This document shows, in pieces, positions 42,264-51,583 of a stretch of 62,500 bases of DNA (its first letter is position 1; each line of letters opens with the position of its first letter). The stretch covers positions 2,510,001 through 2,572,500 of the forward strand of contig NZ_CP022584.1 of assembly GCF_002240225.1 (NCBI RefSeq). Direction: 5' to 3'. Below the pieces are notes generated by a model. It ran no database searches and was not told the origin of the DNA. It worked only from the letters and a program-made list of their open reading frames with translations. A program made the translations under genes and the position numbers. The DNA comes from Paenibacillus physcomitrellae (lineage in GTDB: Bacteria > Bacillota > Bacilli > Paenibacillales > Paenibacillaceae).

Positions 42264-42785
42264 TTATTGCCTGCGTAAGCGTTCCAGTTCGATCAGCAAT
42301 TCCGGAGAAAGCTTACCAGCCACCGTATTTCGGCTTGAGGTTCGACTCTCCTCGACAATCCTTTCCTTCAGCTCCCGCTCACTTTGATCCAGCATCGTCC
42401 GAAGCTCCCGGGCCGAAAGCCGTAGGGCGCCCTGCCCAAAAATAACATGCTGCTCGATCATATCGCTGGTGGCCACATATATCCGGCGAAGCCGGTTGCT
42501 CAGCTCACGAACAAGGCGTTCAATACATTCGTCAGCAGTCTCTTTCTCCTTCGTAAAATAAATCTGCACCCGGCGCTGCTTGAAGGCTTTGCCCAAACCA
42601 GGCACCTGGTAAGCGTCAAACACAGCAATAACCTTCCAGCCGGAAAAAGCCTGAAAATCGGCCAGCCGCTCCAGCAGCCGGTCCCGCGCCTCCTGCATGC
42701 CGATTTTGGCCAGCTCAGCCAGCTCCGGCCAGGCGCCGATCATATTATACCCGTCAACGAGGAGCACATTCTGCACCTCTACCAT
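42264..42785 (-). CDS. rae1: NYN-domain endoribonuclease Rae1 (YacP)
   Basis: 173 residues. The PIN-like NYN fold starts with VQNVLLVDGYNMIGAWPEL and has acidic residues in VIAVFDAYQ and FTKEKETADECIERLV and a late VATSD. In B. subtilis Rae1 enters the ribosomal A site and cleaves mRNA during translation. A charged C-terminal tail follows. It lies 6 bp after rlmB. Confidence 0.9.
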   Translation of the reverse strand: MVEVQNVLLVDGYNMIGAWPELAELAKIGMQEARDRLLERLADFQAFSGWKVIAVFDAYQVPGLGKAFKQRRVQIYFTKEKETADECIERLVRELSNRLRRIYVATSDMIEQHVIFGQGALRLSARELRTMLDQSERELKERIVEESRTSSRNTVAGKLSPELLIELERLRRQ

Positions 42786-42791
42786 AGGTTT

Positions 42792-43544
42792 CTAGCCTTG
42801 CTCGCGCCGGCGCAGCACTTCATACATAACAACCCCAGCGGCTACAGACGCATTGAGAGAGTTCAATTTACCGGCCATCGGGAGTTTGACGAGAACGTCA
42901 CATTTTTCTTTAATCAGCCTGCCCATGCCTTTATTCTCATTGCCGATGACCACCGCTACGGGACCGTTAAAGATGTTAGTGTCATAAATGCCTTCCCGCG
43001 CTTCCACATCGGTACCGACAACCCAAATTCCCGCTTCTTTCAGCTGATCAATCGTTTGAGCCAAATTAGTAACACGAGCTACCGGCACGTATTCAACGGC
43101 ACCTGCCGAAGTTTTGGATACCGTAGCCGTAATAGACGCTGAGCGGCGCTTCGGCAGAATCACACCATGAACCCCGGTGCACTCCGCTGTACGCAAAATA
43201 GAGCCGAGATTATGCGGATCCTCAATTTCATCCAAGATCAGCAAAAAAGGCGGACGGCCAGATGCGCTTGCCGCCTCCAGCAAATCTTCCACTTCAGCAT
43301 AAGCATAAGGGGCAACCTGTGCCACTACGCCCTGGTGCTGCAGATCAGGCACCATTTGATCCAGCTTCCGTTTATCAACCGTTTGAGTAATGATCCCAAG
43401 CTTTCTGGCTTCGGCGATAATCGGTGCCGTAAGGTGCTTCTGAGCCCCTTCGGCGATCCATATTTTATTAATTGTCCGGCCGGCCCTCAAAGCTTCCAGC
43501 AGTGAGTGCTTCCCGCCGATCCATTCCTGTTGTTCCTGTTCCAT
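42792..43544 (-). CDS. rlmB: 23S rRNA 2'-O-methyltransferase RlmB family
   Basis: 250 residues from ATG 43544 (MEQEQQEWIGGKHSLLEALR) with AGGGAGGA upstream. An N-terminal SpoU substrate-binding domain is followed by the knotted SPOUT domain: LDEIEDPHNLGSILRTAECTG, VIGNENKGM and LNSLNASVAAGVVMYE. The E. coli enzyme methylates G2251; the exact target here is inferred. Confidence 0.92.
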   Translation of the reverse strand: MEQEQQEWIGGKHSLLEALRAGRTINKIWIAEGAQKHLTAPIIAEARKLGIITQTVDKRKLDQMVPDLQHQGVVAQVAPYAYAEVEDLLEAASASGRPPFLLILDEIEDPHNLGSILRTAECTGVHGVILPKRRSASITATVSKTSAGAVEYVPVARVTNLAQTIDQLKEAGIWVVGTDVEAREGIYDTNIFNGPVAVVIGNENKGMGRLIKEKCDVLVKLPMAGKLNSLNASVAAGVVMYEVLRRREQG

Positions 43545-43678
43545 ATCATATTTCCTCCCTATGGAAAGAACTCTCAAACGAAAGCCTCTCCACTTTCGCA
43601 TCTATAGTCCTTGATTTTTCCTTCTCAAGCCGCACTCTAGTTTCCCTTTATATAGGTAAAAAGTAGTATTTAATAAAC

Positions 43679-44152
43679 TTATTCATCAGCTTCCAACAGT
43701 TTCATTCCCTGGTCAACCAACTGACGCAGCCTTTCCTGTTTGCCGCTGTAATACAGAAATCCGATCAACGCTTCCAAAGCAGTGGCATGACGGTAGTCAA
43801 TGACATCGGCATTTTTGGGCACGCTTCCTGATTTGGCGTTGCGTCCCTGCCGGACTACGTCGTGCTCCTCTTCTGTCAGCTGCGGATCGATCAGGGCCAG
43901 CAGTCTGGCCTGGGATTTCGCCGAAACAAAACGGGTGGCCTGCACATGCAGGTGATGCGGCTTCAGCTTCGGCCGCGAAATCAGATACTGCCGCACCGCC
44001 ACTTCAAACACGGCATCGCCGATGTAAGCCAGTACCAACGGCGGCAGCAGGTTAACCGGCTTGGATGCCGGATAAGGGAACCAGAGCGGCTCAGCAGCGC
44101 CGCCCTCTCCCATCCTTAAACCATCCTGCGGAGTCACATCATCCCGGCTCAT
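43679..44152 (-). CDS. mrnC: Mini-ribonuclease III (MrnC)
   Basis: 157 residues. A single RNase III catalytic domain with no double-stranded RNA-binding domain: LAYIGDAVFEVAVRQYL carries the catalytic acids and HATALEALIGFLYYSG the conserved C-terminal Glu. In B. subtilis it matures 23S rRNA. ATG 44152 overlaps the cysS stop (ATGA); GTG 44164 is an alternative. Confidence 0.93.
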   Translation of the reverse strand: MSRDDVTPQDGLRMGEGGAAEPLWFPYPASKPVNLLPPLVLAYIGDAVFEVAVRQYLISRPKLKPHHLHVQATRFVSAKSQARLLALIDPQLTEEEHDVVRQGRNAKSGSVPKNADVIDYRHATALEALIGFLYYSGKQERLRQLVDQGMKLLEADE

Positions 44153-45552
44153 TTCCGGCGCCACCGGATCCCCTGGGTTGTATCCTCCAGGATAATGCCC
44201 TGCGCATCCAGCAGGTCGCGAATTTCATCTGCTCGAGCCCAGTTCTTCGCTTTGCGGGCTTCGGTCCGTTCGACGATAAGCCGTTCAATCTCTTCACTCG
44301 GCAGCTCGGCGGCTTCTTCTTCATAAACCCGCAGCACACTGTTCATCTCGTCGAATACGGCCAAAGCGGCCAGCAGATCCGCCGGCTTGCAATGCGCGCG
44401 CTGCAGCAGCAGGTTAGCTTCGCTGACCCAGTCAAATACGGCGGTAATGGCATCCGGCGTATTGAAGTCATCCTGCATTTTCTCATGGAACTGCTTCAGG
44501 ATGGCCTCCAGCTTCGCTTTGAACTCAGGCGTTGCTTCTTCCGGGTTGCCCTCTTGGCCGTTCAGGCGGTGCTTCACGTTGCCGACAGCGTTGGCGATCC
44601 GCTCCACGCTGCGCTGCGCCTGGTCCATCACCTCATCCGTATAATTCAGCGGGTTGCGGTAATGACCGGACAACATGAAATAACGAATCGCCGTCCGTTT
44701 ATAGTTTTGACGAAGATCCTTGACCAAAACCCCGTTACCGAGGGATTTAGACATTTTCTCCCCGCCGATGTTGATATATCCGTTATGCATCCAGTAATTC
44801 GCCAGCGGTTTGCCGGTTAAGGCCTCCGACTGGGCGCATTCGCATTCATGGTGCGGGAACTGCAGGTCCTGGCCGCCGCCGTGAATGTCCAGTGTATCTC
44901 CAAGCAGGCTGCGGGCCATGGCCGAGCATTCGATATGCCAGCCCGGGCGCCCGTCTCCCCATGGACTGGACCAGGAAATCTCACCTGGCTTCGCGGCTTT
45001 CCACAGCACAAAGTCCTCCGGATGCTCCTTACGGGCGTCTACATCGATCCGGATACTGAATTGCAGCTCTCCGATATTTTGACCCGACAGCTTGCCGTAA
45101 TCTTTGAATTTAGCCGTGCGGTAGAAAACGTCTCCACCGTTCTCATAAGCGTAACCCTTCTCCACCAATTCGGAGATAAAGTCGATAATCAGTCCCATAT
45201 GTTCGGTTACCCGCGGATTAGCTGTAGCTCGCGGAATGCCAAGACCGTCCAGATCCTCGTAATAAGCCTGAATGAACATATCCGCCACTTCGGGAACGGT
45301 TTTGTTCATTTCTTTGGCAACCCGGATCAGCTTGTCGTCCACATCGGTAAAGTTCACTACGTAATTCACATCATAGGAACGATTCTGCAGATAACTGCGG
45401 ACTACGTCGAAAAAGATCATCGGACGGGCATTGCCAATATGGATATACCCGTAAACGGTTGGTCCGCAAACGTACATAGCCACCTTGCCCTCGACTTGAG
45501 GGGTGAATACTTCTTTTGTTCTAGACATCGTATTATAGATTTGAAGAGCCAT
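44149..45552 (-). CDS. cysS: Cysteinyl-tRNA synthetase
   Basis: 467 residues from ATG 45552 (MALQIYNTM); the open frame continues 65 codons upstream into untranslated sequence. The HIGH motif is HIGNARP and KMSKS is intact (EKMSKSLGNG). Zinc-ligand Cys/His residues appear in MYVCGPTVYG, HIECSAM and FPHHECECAQSE. It charges tRNA-Cys. It follows cysE by 91 bp, and both are under the Cys T-box. Confidence 0.96.
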   Translation of the reverse strand: MALQIYNTMSRTKEVFTPQVEGKVAMYVCGPTVYGYIHIGNARPMIFFDVVRSYLQNRSYDVNYVVNFTDVDDKLIRVAKEMNKTVPEVADMFIQAYYEDLDGLGIPRATANPRVTEHMGLIIDFISELVEKGYAYENGGDVFYRTAKFKDYGKLSGQNIGELQFSIRIDVDARKEHPEDFVLWKAAKPGEISWSSPWGDGRPGWHIECSAMARSLLGDTLDIHGGGQDLQFPHHECECAQSEALTGKPLANYWMHNGYINIGGEKMSKSLGNGVLVKDLRQNYKRTAIRYFMLSGHYRNPLNYTDEVMDQAQRSVERIANAVGNVKHRLNGQEGNPEEATPEFKAKLEAILKQFHEKMQDDFNTPDAITAVFDWVSEANLLLQRAHCKPADLLAALAVFDEMNSVLRVYEEEAAELPSEEIERLIVERTEARKAKNWARADEIRDLLDAQGIILEDTTQGIRWRRK

Positions 45553-45643
45553 GAAAGCATCAATCCTTTCGCGCGGCACCTTGTGCAGACACCGCATCCC
45601 TAGTAAAGATATTGTTCCCCATTGTATCCTTAAACCGCCAGCG

Positions 45644-46336
45644 TCATTCCGAATGACCGGAGGTTCCCTGCGAAACCTGCTGTCCGGCCAGCTGCCGTTC
45701 TCCGAGCCCGCCCCGCAAATCCTGAACTTCCCTGCGGAGCTGTTCAATCTCTCTGTTCATGTTCTGAAGCGCATCGATAATCGGATCCGGCAGCTGATGA
45801 TTCAGACGGTCCGTCCGTTTGCCTCCCTGCTTGACTACCTTGCCCGGAATGCCCACGACTGTTGTATTCGGCGGGACTTCCCGCAGTACGACAGAATTCG
45901 CCCCGATGTTACTTTGGTCCCCAACCGTAAAGGAACCCAGCACCTTCGCTCCGGAACCGATGACAACATTGTTGCCGATCGTCGGGTGGCGTTTGCCCTT
46001 CTCTTTGCCGCTGCCGCCAAGCGTCACGCCTTGATAAAGAACGACATCATCCCCGATGACGCAGGTTTCCCCGATTACAACCCCCATGCCATGGTCAATG
46101 AACAATCGTTTGCCGATGACCGCACCCGGATGGATTTCGATGCCGGTAAAGAAACGGCTAACCTGTGAAATGATCCGCGCCAGCGTGAACCAGCCCCGTT
46201 TGTAAAACTTATGCGCAATCCGGTGGCTCCAAATCGCATGCAGCCCCGAATAGGTGAACACAACCTCAAACCATCCCCGCGCCGCAGGATCATTGTCGAA
46301 GACAGCTTGGATATCCGATTTGAATGATCTGAACAT
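45644..46336 (-). CDS. cysE: Serine O-acetyltransferase
   Basis: 230 residues from ATG 46336 ([20 protein letters not shown]) behind GGGAGGGTC. The hexapeptide-repeat fold shows [26 protein letters not shown], then [13 protein letters not shown] and [19 protein letters not shown]; the catalytic His-Asp pair lies in FIDHGMG. It makes O-acetylserine for cysteine synthesis. A Gln/Arg-rich C-terminal coiled segment ([17 protein letters not shown]) follows. It is controlled by the T-box upstream. Confidence 0.95.
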   Translation of the reverse strand: MFRSFKSDIQAVFDNDPAARGWFEVVFTYSGLHAIWSHRIAHKFYKRGWFTLARIISQVSRFFTGIEIHPGAVIGKRLFIDHGMGVVIGETCVIGDDVVLYQGVTLGGSGKEKGKRHPTIGNNVVIGSGAKVLGSFTVGDQSNIGANSVVLREVPPNTTVVGIPGKVVKQGGKRTDRLNHQLPDPIIDALQNMNREIEQLRREVQDLRGGLGERQLAGQQVSQGTSGHSE

Positions 46337-46395
46337 ACATGACCCTCCCCCTTGTTTGAACCCAAGTAGAAACCTGTTTGCTCTCTGACATATAA

Positions 46396-46690
46396 AAAAC
46401 GCCCCTGCAGCATCATGCTGCAGAGACGTTTTCAGGCGCGGTCCCACTCTGCTTATCTGCACCTTGGCCGACCTGCTGGGCAGGGATTACCGGACAAGGA
46501 CAAGATCCTCTCAGGTGTCCTTAACGGGGACAAAGCGGCACACTCTACAGCAGAAGGTCCATCTCCTTCTTTATGCATTCAAGCGGCAGCTCCAAGGTGC
46601 ATTTCAGCCGTACGGTCACCGGATGACTCTCAGCCGTGCTGCTTCCCTTGGGAGCCGCCGGTCATCCTCTCTGTATGGTGCGTAATCAGG
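46396..46690 (-). ncRNA. Cysteine T-box leader of cysE-cysS
   Basis: The T-box core AGAGTGGGACCGCG (46437-46450) is followed by a strong terminator: AAAACGTCTCTGCAGC pairs with GCTGCAGGGGCGTTTT (46396-46432) then Ts. Stem I contains GATGACC...GTCATC near its base and a specifier region with TGC (Cys) at 46599-46601 in CTGAAATGCACC. Uncharged tRNA-Cys would favour the antiterminator. A cysES T-box in this position is known in B. subtilis. Confidence 0.88.
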
Positions 46691-46761
46691 CTTACTTCTC
46701 CTGTTCATCGCTGGTTCATTTTTATTTGGTATGGCTTTAATGTGTATCGTCTTATTCCTAC

Positions 46762-46790
46762 ATCTTACTCAAAAGCCTTCCATCTGACAA
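46762..46790 (-). promoter_or_regulatory. Sigma-A promoter of the cysE T-box transcript
   Basis: TTGTCA (46785-46790), 17-bp spacer, TAAGAT (46762-46767), about 70 bp before stem I of the T-box. Confidence 0.5.
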
Positions 46791-46873
46791 GAAGCCGGCA
46801 ATCATTATCTTAAATTTAAGATACCCTGTAATCCGGGCGGGATTTCCTGAATAATGGCCGGAACTCCAGAAGT

Positions 46874-48331
46874 TTAGCCTTTAATTTGAGATTTAAGACG
46901 ATCCATAACCTTATCTTTGCCAAGCAGGAAAATCGTCTGATTCAAATCACGGCCGTGCATTTGTCCCGTAAGAGCTACCCGGATCGGCATAAACAATTGT
47001 TTGCCTTTAAATCCGGTCTCCTTCTGCACTTCCTTGATCAAAGCCGCAATATGCGGCGCGCTGAACTCCTCCGACGAAGTCAGCTTATCCAGGAACGCCT
47101 TAAGCACCGCCGGCACCTGTTCTTCAGCCAGGATCGCTGCTGCCTCGGCATCCAGCTCCAAATGCGTCCGGAAGAACAATTCGGACAGACCGACAATGTC
47201 GGAAGCCGCAGTCATCTGCTCCTGATAAAGGGCAACCAGAGCTTCAGCCCACTGCTGCTGTTCAGCTGAAAGCTCCTGCGGCAGGCGGCCTGCCTGCTGA
47301 AGATGCGGAATCGCCAGGTCGGCAATCCGATGCGGATCGGCATTTTTAATATAATGGTTATTCAAATGCGCCAGCTTGTTCGTATCAAATACAGCAGGGC
47401 TGCGCGACAACCGCTTGGCGTCAAAGATCGAAATCAGCTGCTCGCGAGTAAAAAACTCTTCTTCCCCTTCCGGCGACCAACCGAGCAGGGAAATGAAGTT
47501 GAACATCGCTTCCGGCAGATAACCCAGCTTGTCGTATTGTTCAATAAACTGGATGACGGACTCGTCGCGTTTGCTCAACTTCTTATGGTTCTCGCCAACA
47601 ATCAACGTCATATGCGCAAATACCGGAGGCTCCCAGCCGAACGCGTCATAAATCATCAGCTGGCGCGGCGTGTTGGACACATGGTCTTCCCCGCGCAGCA
47701 CGTGCGAGATCTTCATCAGGTGATCGTCCAGCACCACCGCAAAGTTATACGTCGGGATGCCGTCTTTCTTCACAATAACGAAGTCGCCGGAAATATCCGA
47801 CTCCACACTGATTGTACCTTTAACCAAGTCGTCCCAGGTAAAGGTCCGGCCTTGCGGTACCGTGAAGCGAATGCTCGGTACACGGCCTTCCGCTTCAAAG
47901 GCTGCCCGCTGTTCATCCGTTAAATGACGGCATCTGCCGGAATAACGAGGCGTTTCCCCTCTGGCCTGCTGCTCTTCACGTTCTGCTTCCAGCTCTTCTT
48001 CCGTGCAATAACATTTATAAGCAAGTCCGCGGTCCAGCAGATCCTGCCAATATTCTTTATAGATATCAAGACGTTCCGTCTGGCGGTATGGACCGTAATC
48101 TCCAGCAACATCCACGCCTTCATCCCAGTCCATGCCCAGCCATTTCAAATACTTCAGCTGGCTTTCTTCCCCGCCTTCCACGTTCCGTTTCAAGTCCGTA
48201 TCCTCGATCCGGATAATGAATTTCCCTCCCTGGCTGCGGGCAAATAAATAGTTAAACAAAGCGGTTCTCGCATTGCCGATATGTAAATGTCCTGTTGGAC
48301 TCGGTGCGTAACGGACACGTACTTCGCTCAT
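46874..48331 (-). CDS. gltX: Glutamyl-tRNA synthetase
   Basis: 485 residues. The HIGH-class motif is [21 protein letters not shown] and the KMSKS-class motif is [24 protein letters not shown] is typical. Bacillota enzymes of this type usually also charge tRNA-Gln, which Asp/Glu-amidotransferase then corrects; that is family knowledge, not visible here. It has its own promoter. Confidence 0.96.
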   Translation of the reverse strand: MSEVRVRYAPSPTGHLHIGNARTALFNYLFARSQGGKFIIRIEDTDLKRNVEGGEESQLKYLKWLGMDWDEGVDVAGDYGPYRQTERLDIYKEYWQDLLDRGLAYKCYCTEEELEAEREEQQARGETPRYSGRCRHLTDEQRAAFEAEGRVPSIRFTVPQGRTFTWDDLVKGTISVESDISGDFVIVKKDGIPTYNFAVVLDDHLMKISHVLRGEDHVSNTPRQLMIYDAFGWEPPVFAHMTLIVGENHKKLSKRDESVIQFIEQYDKLGYLPEAMFNFISLLGWSPEGEEEFFTREQLISIFDAKRLSRSPAVFDTNKLAHLNNHYIKNADPHRIADLAIPHLQQAGRLPQELSAEQQQWAEALVALYQEQMTAASDIVGLSELFFRTHLELDAEAAAILAEEQVPAVLKAFLDKLTSSEEFSAPHIAALIKEVQKETGFKGKQLFMPIRVALTGQMHGRDLNQTIFLLGKDKVMDRLKSQIKG

Positions 48332-48379
48332 TGATAAGTCCCCTCCATCATTGACGATTATTTCTGTAAAAAGTAATTA

Positions 48380-48414
48380 CCCGGCATCAGCGCATTTGCG
48401 CCTGAAATCCCGGG
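48380..48414 (-). repeat. GC-rich stem-loop in the gltX leader
   Basis: CCCGGGATTTCAGGCGC pairs with GCGCTGATGCCGGG around an AAAT loop. T-rich but interrupted sequence follows, so a weak terminator or a leader structure are both possible. Confidence 0.55.
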
Positions 48415-48425
48415 TTCATTTCACG

Positions 48426-48455
48426 ATCATAGCATATTTCAAACAAGACGGCCAA
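48426..48455 (-). promoter_or_regulatory. Sigma-A promoter of gltX
   Basis: TTGGCC (48450-48455), 18-bp spacer ending in TGC, TATGAT (48426-48431): an extended -10 promoter directly after ispF. Confidence 0.55.
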
Positions 48456-48459
48456 TAGA

Positions 48460-48933
48460 TTATGCCGTCAGACAGACGATGCACTGCGCCGCAATACCTT
48501 CCCCCCGCCCGGTAAATCCGAGCTGCTCCGTTGTGGTCGCCTTAACGTTGACATTAGCCTGATCGGTCTTCAATGCCTTCGCGATAACCTCCACCATCTG
48601 CGGAATATAAGGCGCCATCTTCGGGCGCTGGGCAATAATCGTGGCGTCCAGGTTGCCCAGCTTGAGGCCGCGCTTCTCTGCCATCACCCACACTTCCTCT
48701 AGCAGCTTAAGGCTGTCCGCATCTTTAAAGGCCTGATCGGTATCGGGAAAATGCCGGCCGATGTCCCCTTCGCCGATGGCGCCAAGAATGGCGTCGCTGA
48801 TCGCGTGCAGCAGCACATCCGCGTCGGAATGGCCGAGCAGCCCTTTTTCATGAGGAATGGTTACTCCCCCAATAATACATGGCCTGCCTTCCACCAGCTG
48901 ATGGACGTCAAAGCCCTGACCTACCTTAATCAT
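48460..48933 (-). CDS. ispF: 2-C-methyl-D-erythritol 2,4-cyclodiphosphate synthase
   Basis: 157 residues from ATG 48933 ([18 protein letters not shown]), overlapping the ispD stop (ATGA). The zinc ligands lie in GFDVHQL and [15 protein letters not shown]; the C-terminal [18 protein letters not shown] is conserved. It catalyses the MEP-pathway cyclisation step after IspD and IspE. Confidence 0.96.
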   Translation of the reverse strand: MIKVGQGFDVHQLVEGRPCIIGGVTIPHEKGLLGHSDADVLLHAISDAILGAIGEGDIGRHFPDTDQAFKDADSLKLLEEVWVMAEKRGLKLGNLDATIIAQRPKMAPYIPQMVEVIAKALKTDQANVNVKATTTEQLGFTGRGEGIAAQCIVCLTA

Positions 48934-49652
48934 CTGTTGTCCTCTCCCTGCTTCTGCCGTCCGGACCTGATCCATGCCGCAAAATCCAGATCCTCCGGTG
49001 TTGTAATTTTAATGTTCGTATAATCGCCTTCTACAATTTTAACCCGGGTTCCCCTGCGTTCTACTAGCATCGAATCATCGGTGCCGATAAAGCCGTCCTT
49101 ACGGGCGTCCTCATGCGCTTCCATAAGCTCCAAACGCCGAAAAGCCTGTGGGGTTTGAATGGCCCACAAGCTCCGCCTGTCCGGTGTAGCACTTACGTAC
49201 CCCTCCCCGTCAACGACCTTCACCGTATCCTTGACCGGGACGGCCAGCACGGAAGCGCCGCTCTCCCAGGCTCCTTCGCAGCAGGCATGGATGAGCGCAC
49301 CGGTCACGAACGGACGTACTCCGTCATGTACCAGCACCCACTCAGCTGTCAGCTGCTGCAGCCCTTTATATACCGAATCCTGACGTTCGGACCCGCCCGG
49401 AATCACCTTGGTCACTTTATCCAGTCCATAGCTGCTCACCCACTGACGGCAGCGCTCCACATCCTGTTCGCCTGTGACAAGCACAATCTCCGAAACGAGG
49501 GGCTCCCGCTGGAAAACCTCAAGCGTATGTACAATAATCGGTTTGCCGTCCAACAGCAGATACTGCTTGCTTTCGGCCGTACCCATCCGCGTTCCGCGGC
49601 CTGCCGCTACAATTACTGCGCCTGCCTGCCGCATCGTTCCCTTATCCGTCAC
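48930..49652 (-). CDS. ispD: 2-C-methyl-D-erythritol 4-phosphate cytidylyltransferase
   Basis: 240 residues. The nucleotide-binding [14 protein letters not shown] and the [10 protein letters not shown] motif are intact; [10 protein letters not shown] near the C-terminus is typical. It makes CDP-methylerythritol in the MEP pathway. GTG 49652 has AGGAGA 7 bp upstream. It is coupled to ispF by a four-base overlap. Confidence 0.95.
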   Translation of the reverse strand: MTDKGTMRQAGAVIVAAGRGTRMGTAESKQYLLLDGKPIIVHTLEVFQREPLVSEIVLVTGEQDVERCRQWVSSYGLDKVTKVIPGGSERQDSVYKGLQQLTAEWVLVHDGVRPFVTGALIHACCEGAWESGASVLAVPVKDTVKVVDGEGYVSATPDRRSLWAIQTPQAFRRLELMEAHEDARKDGFIGTDDSMLVERRGTRVKIVEGDYTNIKITTPEDLDFAAWIRSGRQKQGEDNR

Positions 49653-49783
49653 TGGTATCTCCTGCCCTGCTCAATTATGATGACGCGGAAATCAGGTCCC
49701 GCCCGCTAACGGCGCAGCTAAACACCGCTGCCAGCCGGTTCCGGCTGCATTCCTTCCGCTGTTCCTTCATCCATCATACCTTG

Positions 49784-50869
49784 TTATTGGGCTTTTTCCA
49801 ACAGTTTCGGCTTGGCAAAAATCATCCGTCCCGCCGAGGTCTGCAGCACGCTCGTCACCAGCACCTCGGTGATGCTGCCGATATAATCGCGTCCTCCCTC
49901 GACGACAATCATCGTGCCGTCATCCAGGTAAGCCACGCCTTGTCCGTATTCCTTCCCGTCTTTGATAACCTGCACCATAATCTCTTCGCCCGGAAGCACT
50001 ACCGGCTTCACGGCATTAGCCAGGTCATTGATGTTCAGCACGGATACGCCCTGCAGTTCGCACACTTTGTTCAGGTTGAAATCATTCGTAACAACCTTGC
50101 CTTGAAGCAGCTTGGCTAATTTGACCAGCTTGCTGTCTACTTCAGAGATTTCTTCGAAATCGCCTTCGTAGATTAGCACCTGCACATCCAGTTCCTTCTG
50201 GATTTTGTTCAGGATGTCCAGCCCTCTGCGTCCCCGGTTGCGTTTGAGCAGGTCCGAAGAATCGGCGATATGCTGGAGCTCTTCCAAGACGAATTGCGGA
50301 ATAACAATGGTGCCTTCAATAAATCCGGTTTTACAAATGTCCGCAATCCGCCCATCAATAATGACGCTCGTATCCAGAATTTTATGCTCATGTGCCCATT
50401 TCTCTTCGGTCTGGACGGCATTCCATTTGCCGGACTTCCAGAAGGAACCGAGCTCTTCCTTTTTCTCCAGCCCGATTCGCAGCCCGGCATAACCAAACAG
50501 GCAGGCACTGGCCAGCCTTACCCAATCGCTCATCTCCCCAAGCCAGGTTGTAGCCGGATAAAGAAGCAGCGAAATCAGCAGTCCCGCAATCAATCCCACC
50601 GAACCGGCTGCGAGCTGGTCCATCGGTTGCCTCGATAAAGAGCTGATGCCCGAAAGCACCCGGTCTGAGATCATGTTGGCAAAAATAGAGAAGATCAGAA
50701 GGAACAGACAAGCTCCCACAGCAGCAAAAATAAGATGAACGCTCAACTCATTCATAGAGACCATTGCATGTTGGAATGACTGCGGCAGAAACGAAAACAT
50801 GGCTTCATTGGTATATCCAGCCCAGGCCCCGCAGAGGCCTGCCATAATTTGAAAGGCTCTCTTTAACAT
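49784..50869 (-). CDS. yacL: PIN/TRAM-domain membrane protein (YacL family)
   Basis: 361 residues. Three to four N-terminal membrane spans (about 5-130) are followed by a PIN nuclease-like domain ([20 protein letters not shown] to [17 protein letters not shown], with conserved acids) and a C-terminal TRAM domain ([26 protein letters not shown]). The family is conserved beside ispD in Bacillota; its role is unknown, with an RNA-related function inferred from PIN and TRAM. Confidence 0.9.
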   Translation of the reverse strand: MLKRAFQIMAGLCGAWAGYTNEAMFSFLPQSFQHAMVSMNELSVHLIFAAVGACLFLLIFSIFANMISDRVLSGISSLSRQPMDQLAAGSVGLIAGLLISLLLYPATTWLGEMSDWVRLASACLFGYAGLRIGLEKKEELGSFWKSGKWNAVQTEEKWAHEHKILDTSVIIDGRIADICKTGFIEGTIVIPQFVLEELQHIADSSDLLKRNRGRRGLDILNKIQKELDVQVLIYEGDFEEISEVDSKLVKLAKLLQGKVVTNDFNLNKVCELQGVSVLNINDLANAVKPVVLPGEEIMVQVIKDGKEYGQGVAYLDDGTMIVVEGGRDYIGSITEVLVTSVLQTSAGRMIFAKPKLLEKAQ

Positions 50870-51024
50870 GGAGTCCTTTCACCTCCTTTTAGTACCCAGT
50901 ATGAACCAAATGTTGGAATTTCAATCCGCGGATAACGAAATATTTTTTGGAATTTATCAAGGCAAAAGGGGTGTTGCGGGTTCCTATGAAGGAGCGGTCG
51001 GGTGAGAAACTGTTTTCTTTCTGG

Positions 51025-51054
51025 TTGAAAATGGTTTTAGGCCTAGACTATAAT
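51025..51054 (+). promoter_or_regulatory. Sigma-A promoter of the MazG-like gene
   Basis: TTGAAA (51025-51030), 18-bp spacer, perfect TATAAT (51049-51054), 36 bp before the predicted start. It faces away from yacL. Confidence 0.65.
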
Positions 51055-51090
51055 AAATGCAACTTAACTTAATTAAAGGTGGATGGAAAA

Positions 51091-51486
51091 ATGAGCGCAT
51101 TAACCTTACAGTCTTTTCAGGAACAAGTCTCCGAATTGCTGCTCCGTCACCGTAGTCTGCTGGATGTTCTCTCTAAAAACGGCCAGAGCAGCGCTTCTGT
51201 CAATCGAGCTGTGGTCAAAGCGGTAACGGAATGCGGCTGCATTGAACTCCATGCGACCAAACAAATTCTTGAACCGGAAATGAGCCTGGAGCAGGCGAAA
51301 GAAGTTGCGGGCAAACATGTCCACGGACAATTGTGCGACGCATGCCGCGAAGCGATCAGCGCCGAACTCGGACGCAATTTATTCTACATGTCTGCACTTT
51401 GTAATTTGCTTGATATCAATATGGATGAAGTTGTTGAGAATGAGTCCAAGAAATGCAGCACGCTCGGATTGTTTAACTTGTCTTGA
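51091..51486 (+). CDS. MazG-like helical protein, unknown function
   Basis: 131 residues from ATG 51091 (MSALTLQSFQEQVSE) with AAAGGTGG upstream. It looks all-helical. The C-terminal stretch AELGRNLFYMSALCNLLDINMDEVV resembles the final helices of MazG-type pyrophosphohydrolases (ELxDxLxYxxxLxNxLGIDLE), but the usual metal-binding Asp is Arg here and the EExxE pair is not obvious, so catalysis is doubtful. Five cysteines (C52, C54 in ECGCIEL; CDAC; CNLL) could be functional. I recall similar Paenibacillus proteins of this size but cannot name the family. It is one of few plus-strand genes, with its own promoter and terminator. Confidence 0.6.
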   Translation: MSALTLQSFQEQVSELLLRHRSLLDVLSKNGQSSASVNRAVVKAVTECGCIELHATKQILEPEMSLEQAKEVAGKHVHGQLCDACREAISAELGRNLFYMSALCNLLDINMDEVVENESKKCSTLGLFNLS

Positions 51487-51532
51487 GTCTAACTAAAATA
51501 AATCTAGTCTCCGCCCTTGTGCGGGGTCATAT

Positions 51533-51565
51533 TAAAAAAGCCTTCCGCATGCCGGAAGGCTTTCT
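51533..51565. terminator. Bidirectional terminator between the MazG-like gene and pssA
   Basis: AAGCCTTCCG pairs with CGGAAGGCTT around a CATGC-type loop, with A-runs and T-runs outside both arms. It ends two convergent transcripts. Confidence 0.88.
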
Positions 51566-51583
51566 TGTTGCTGCTATTTGTAT

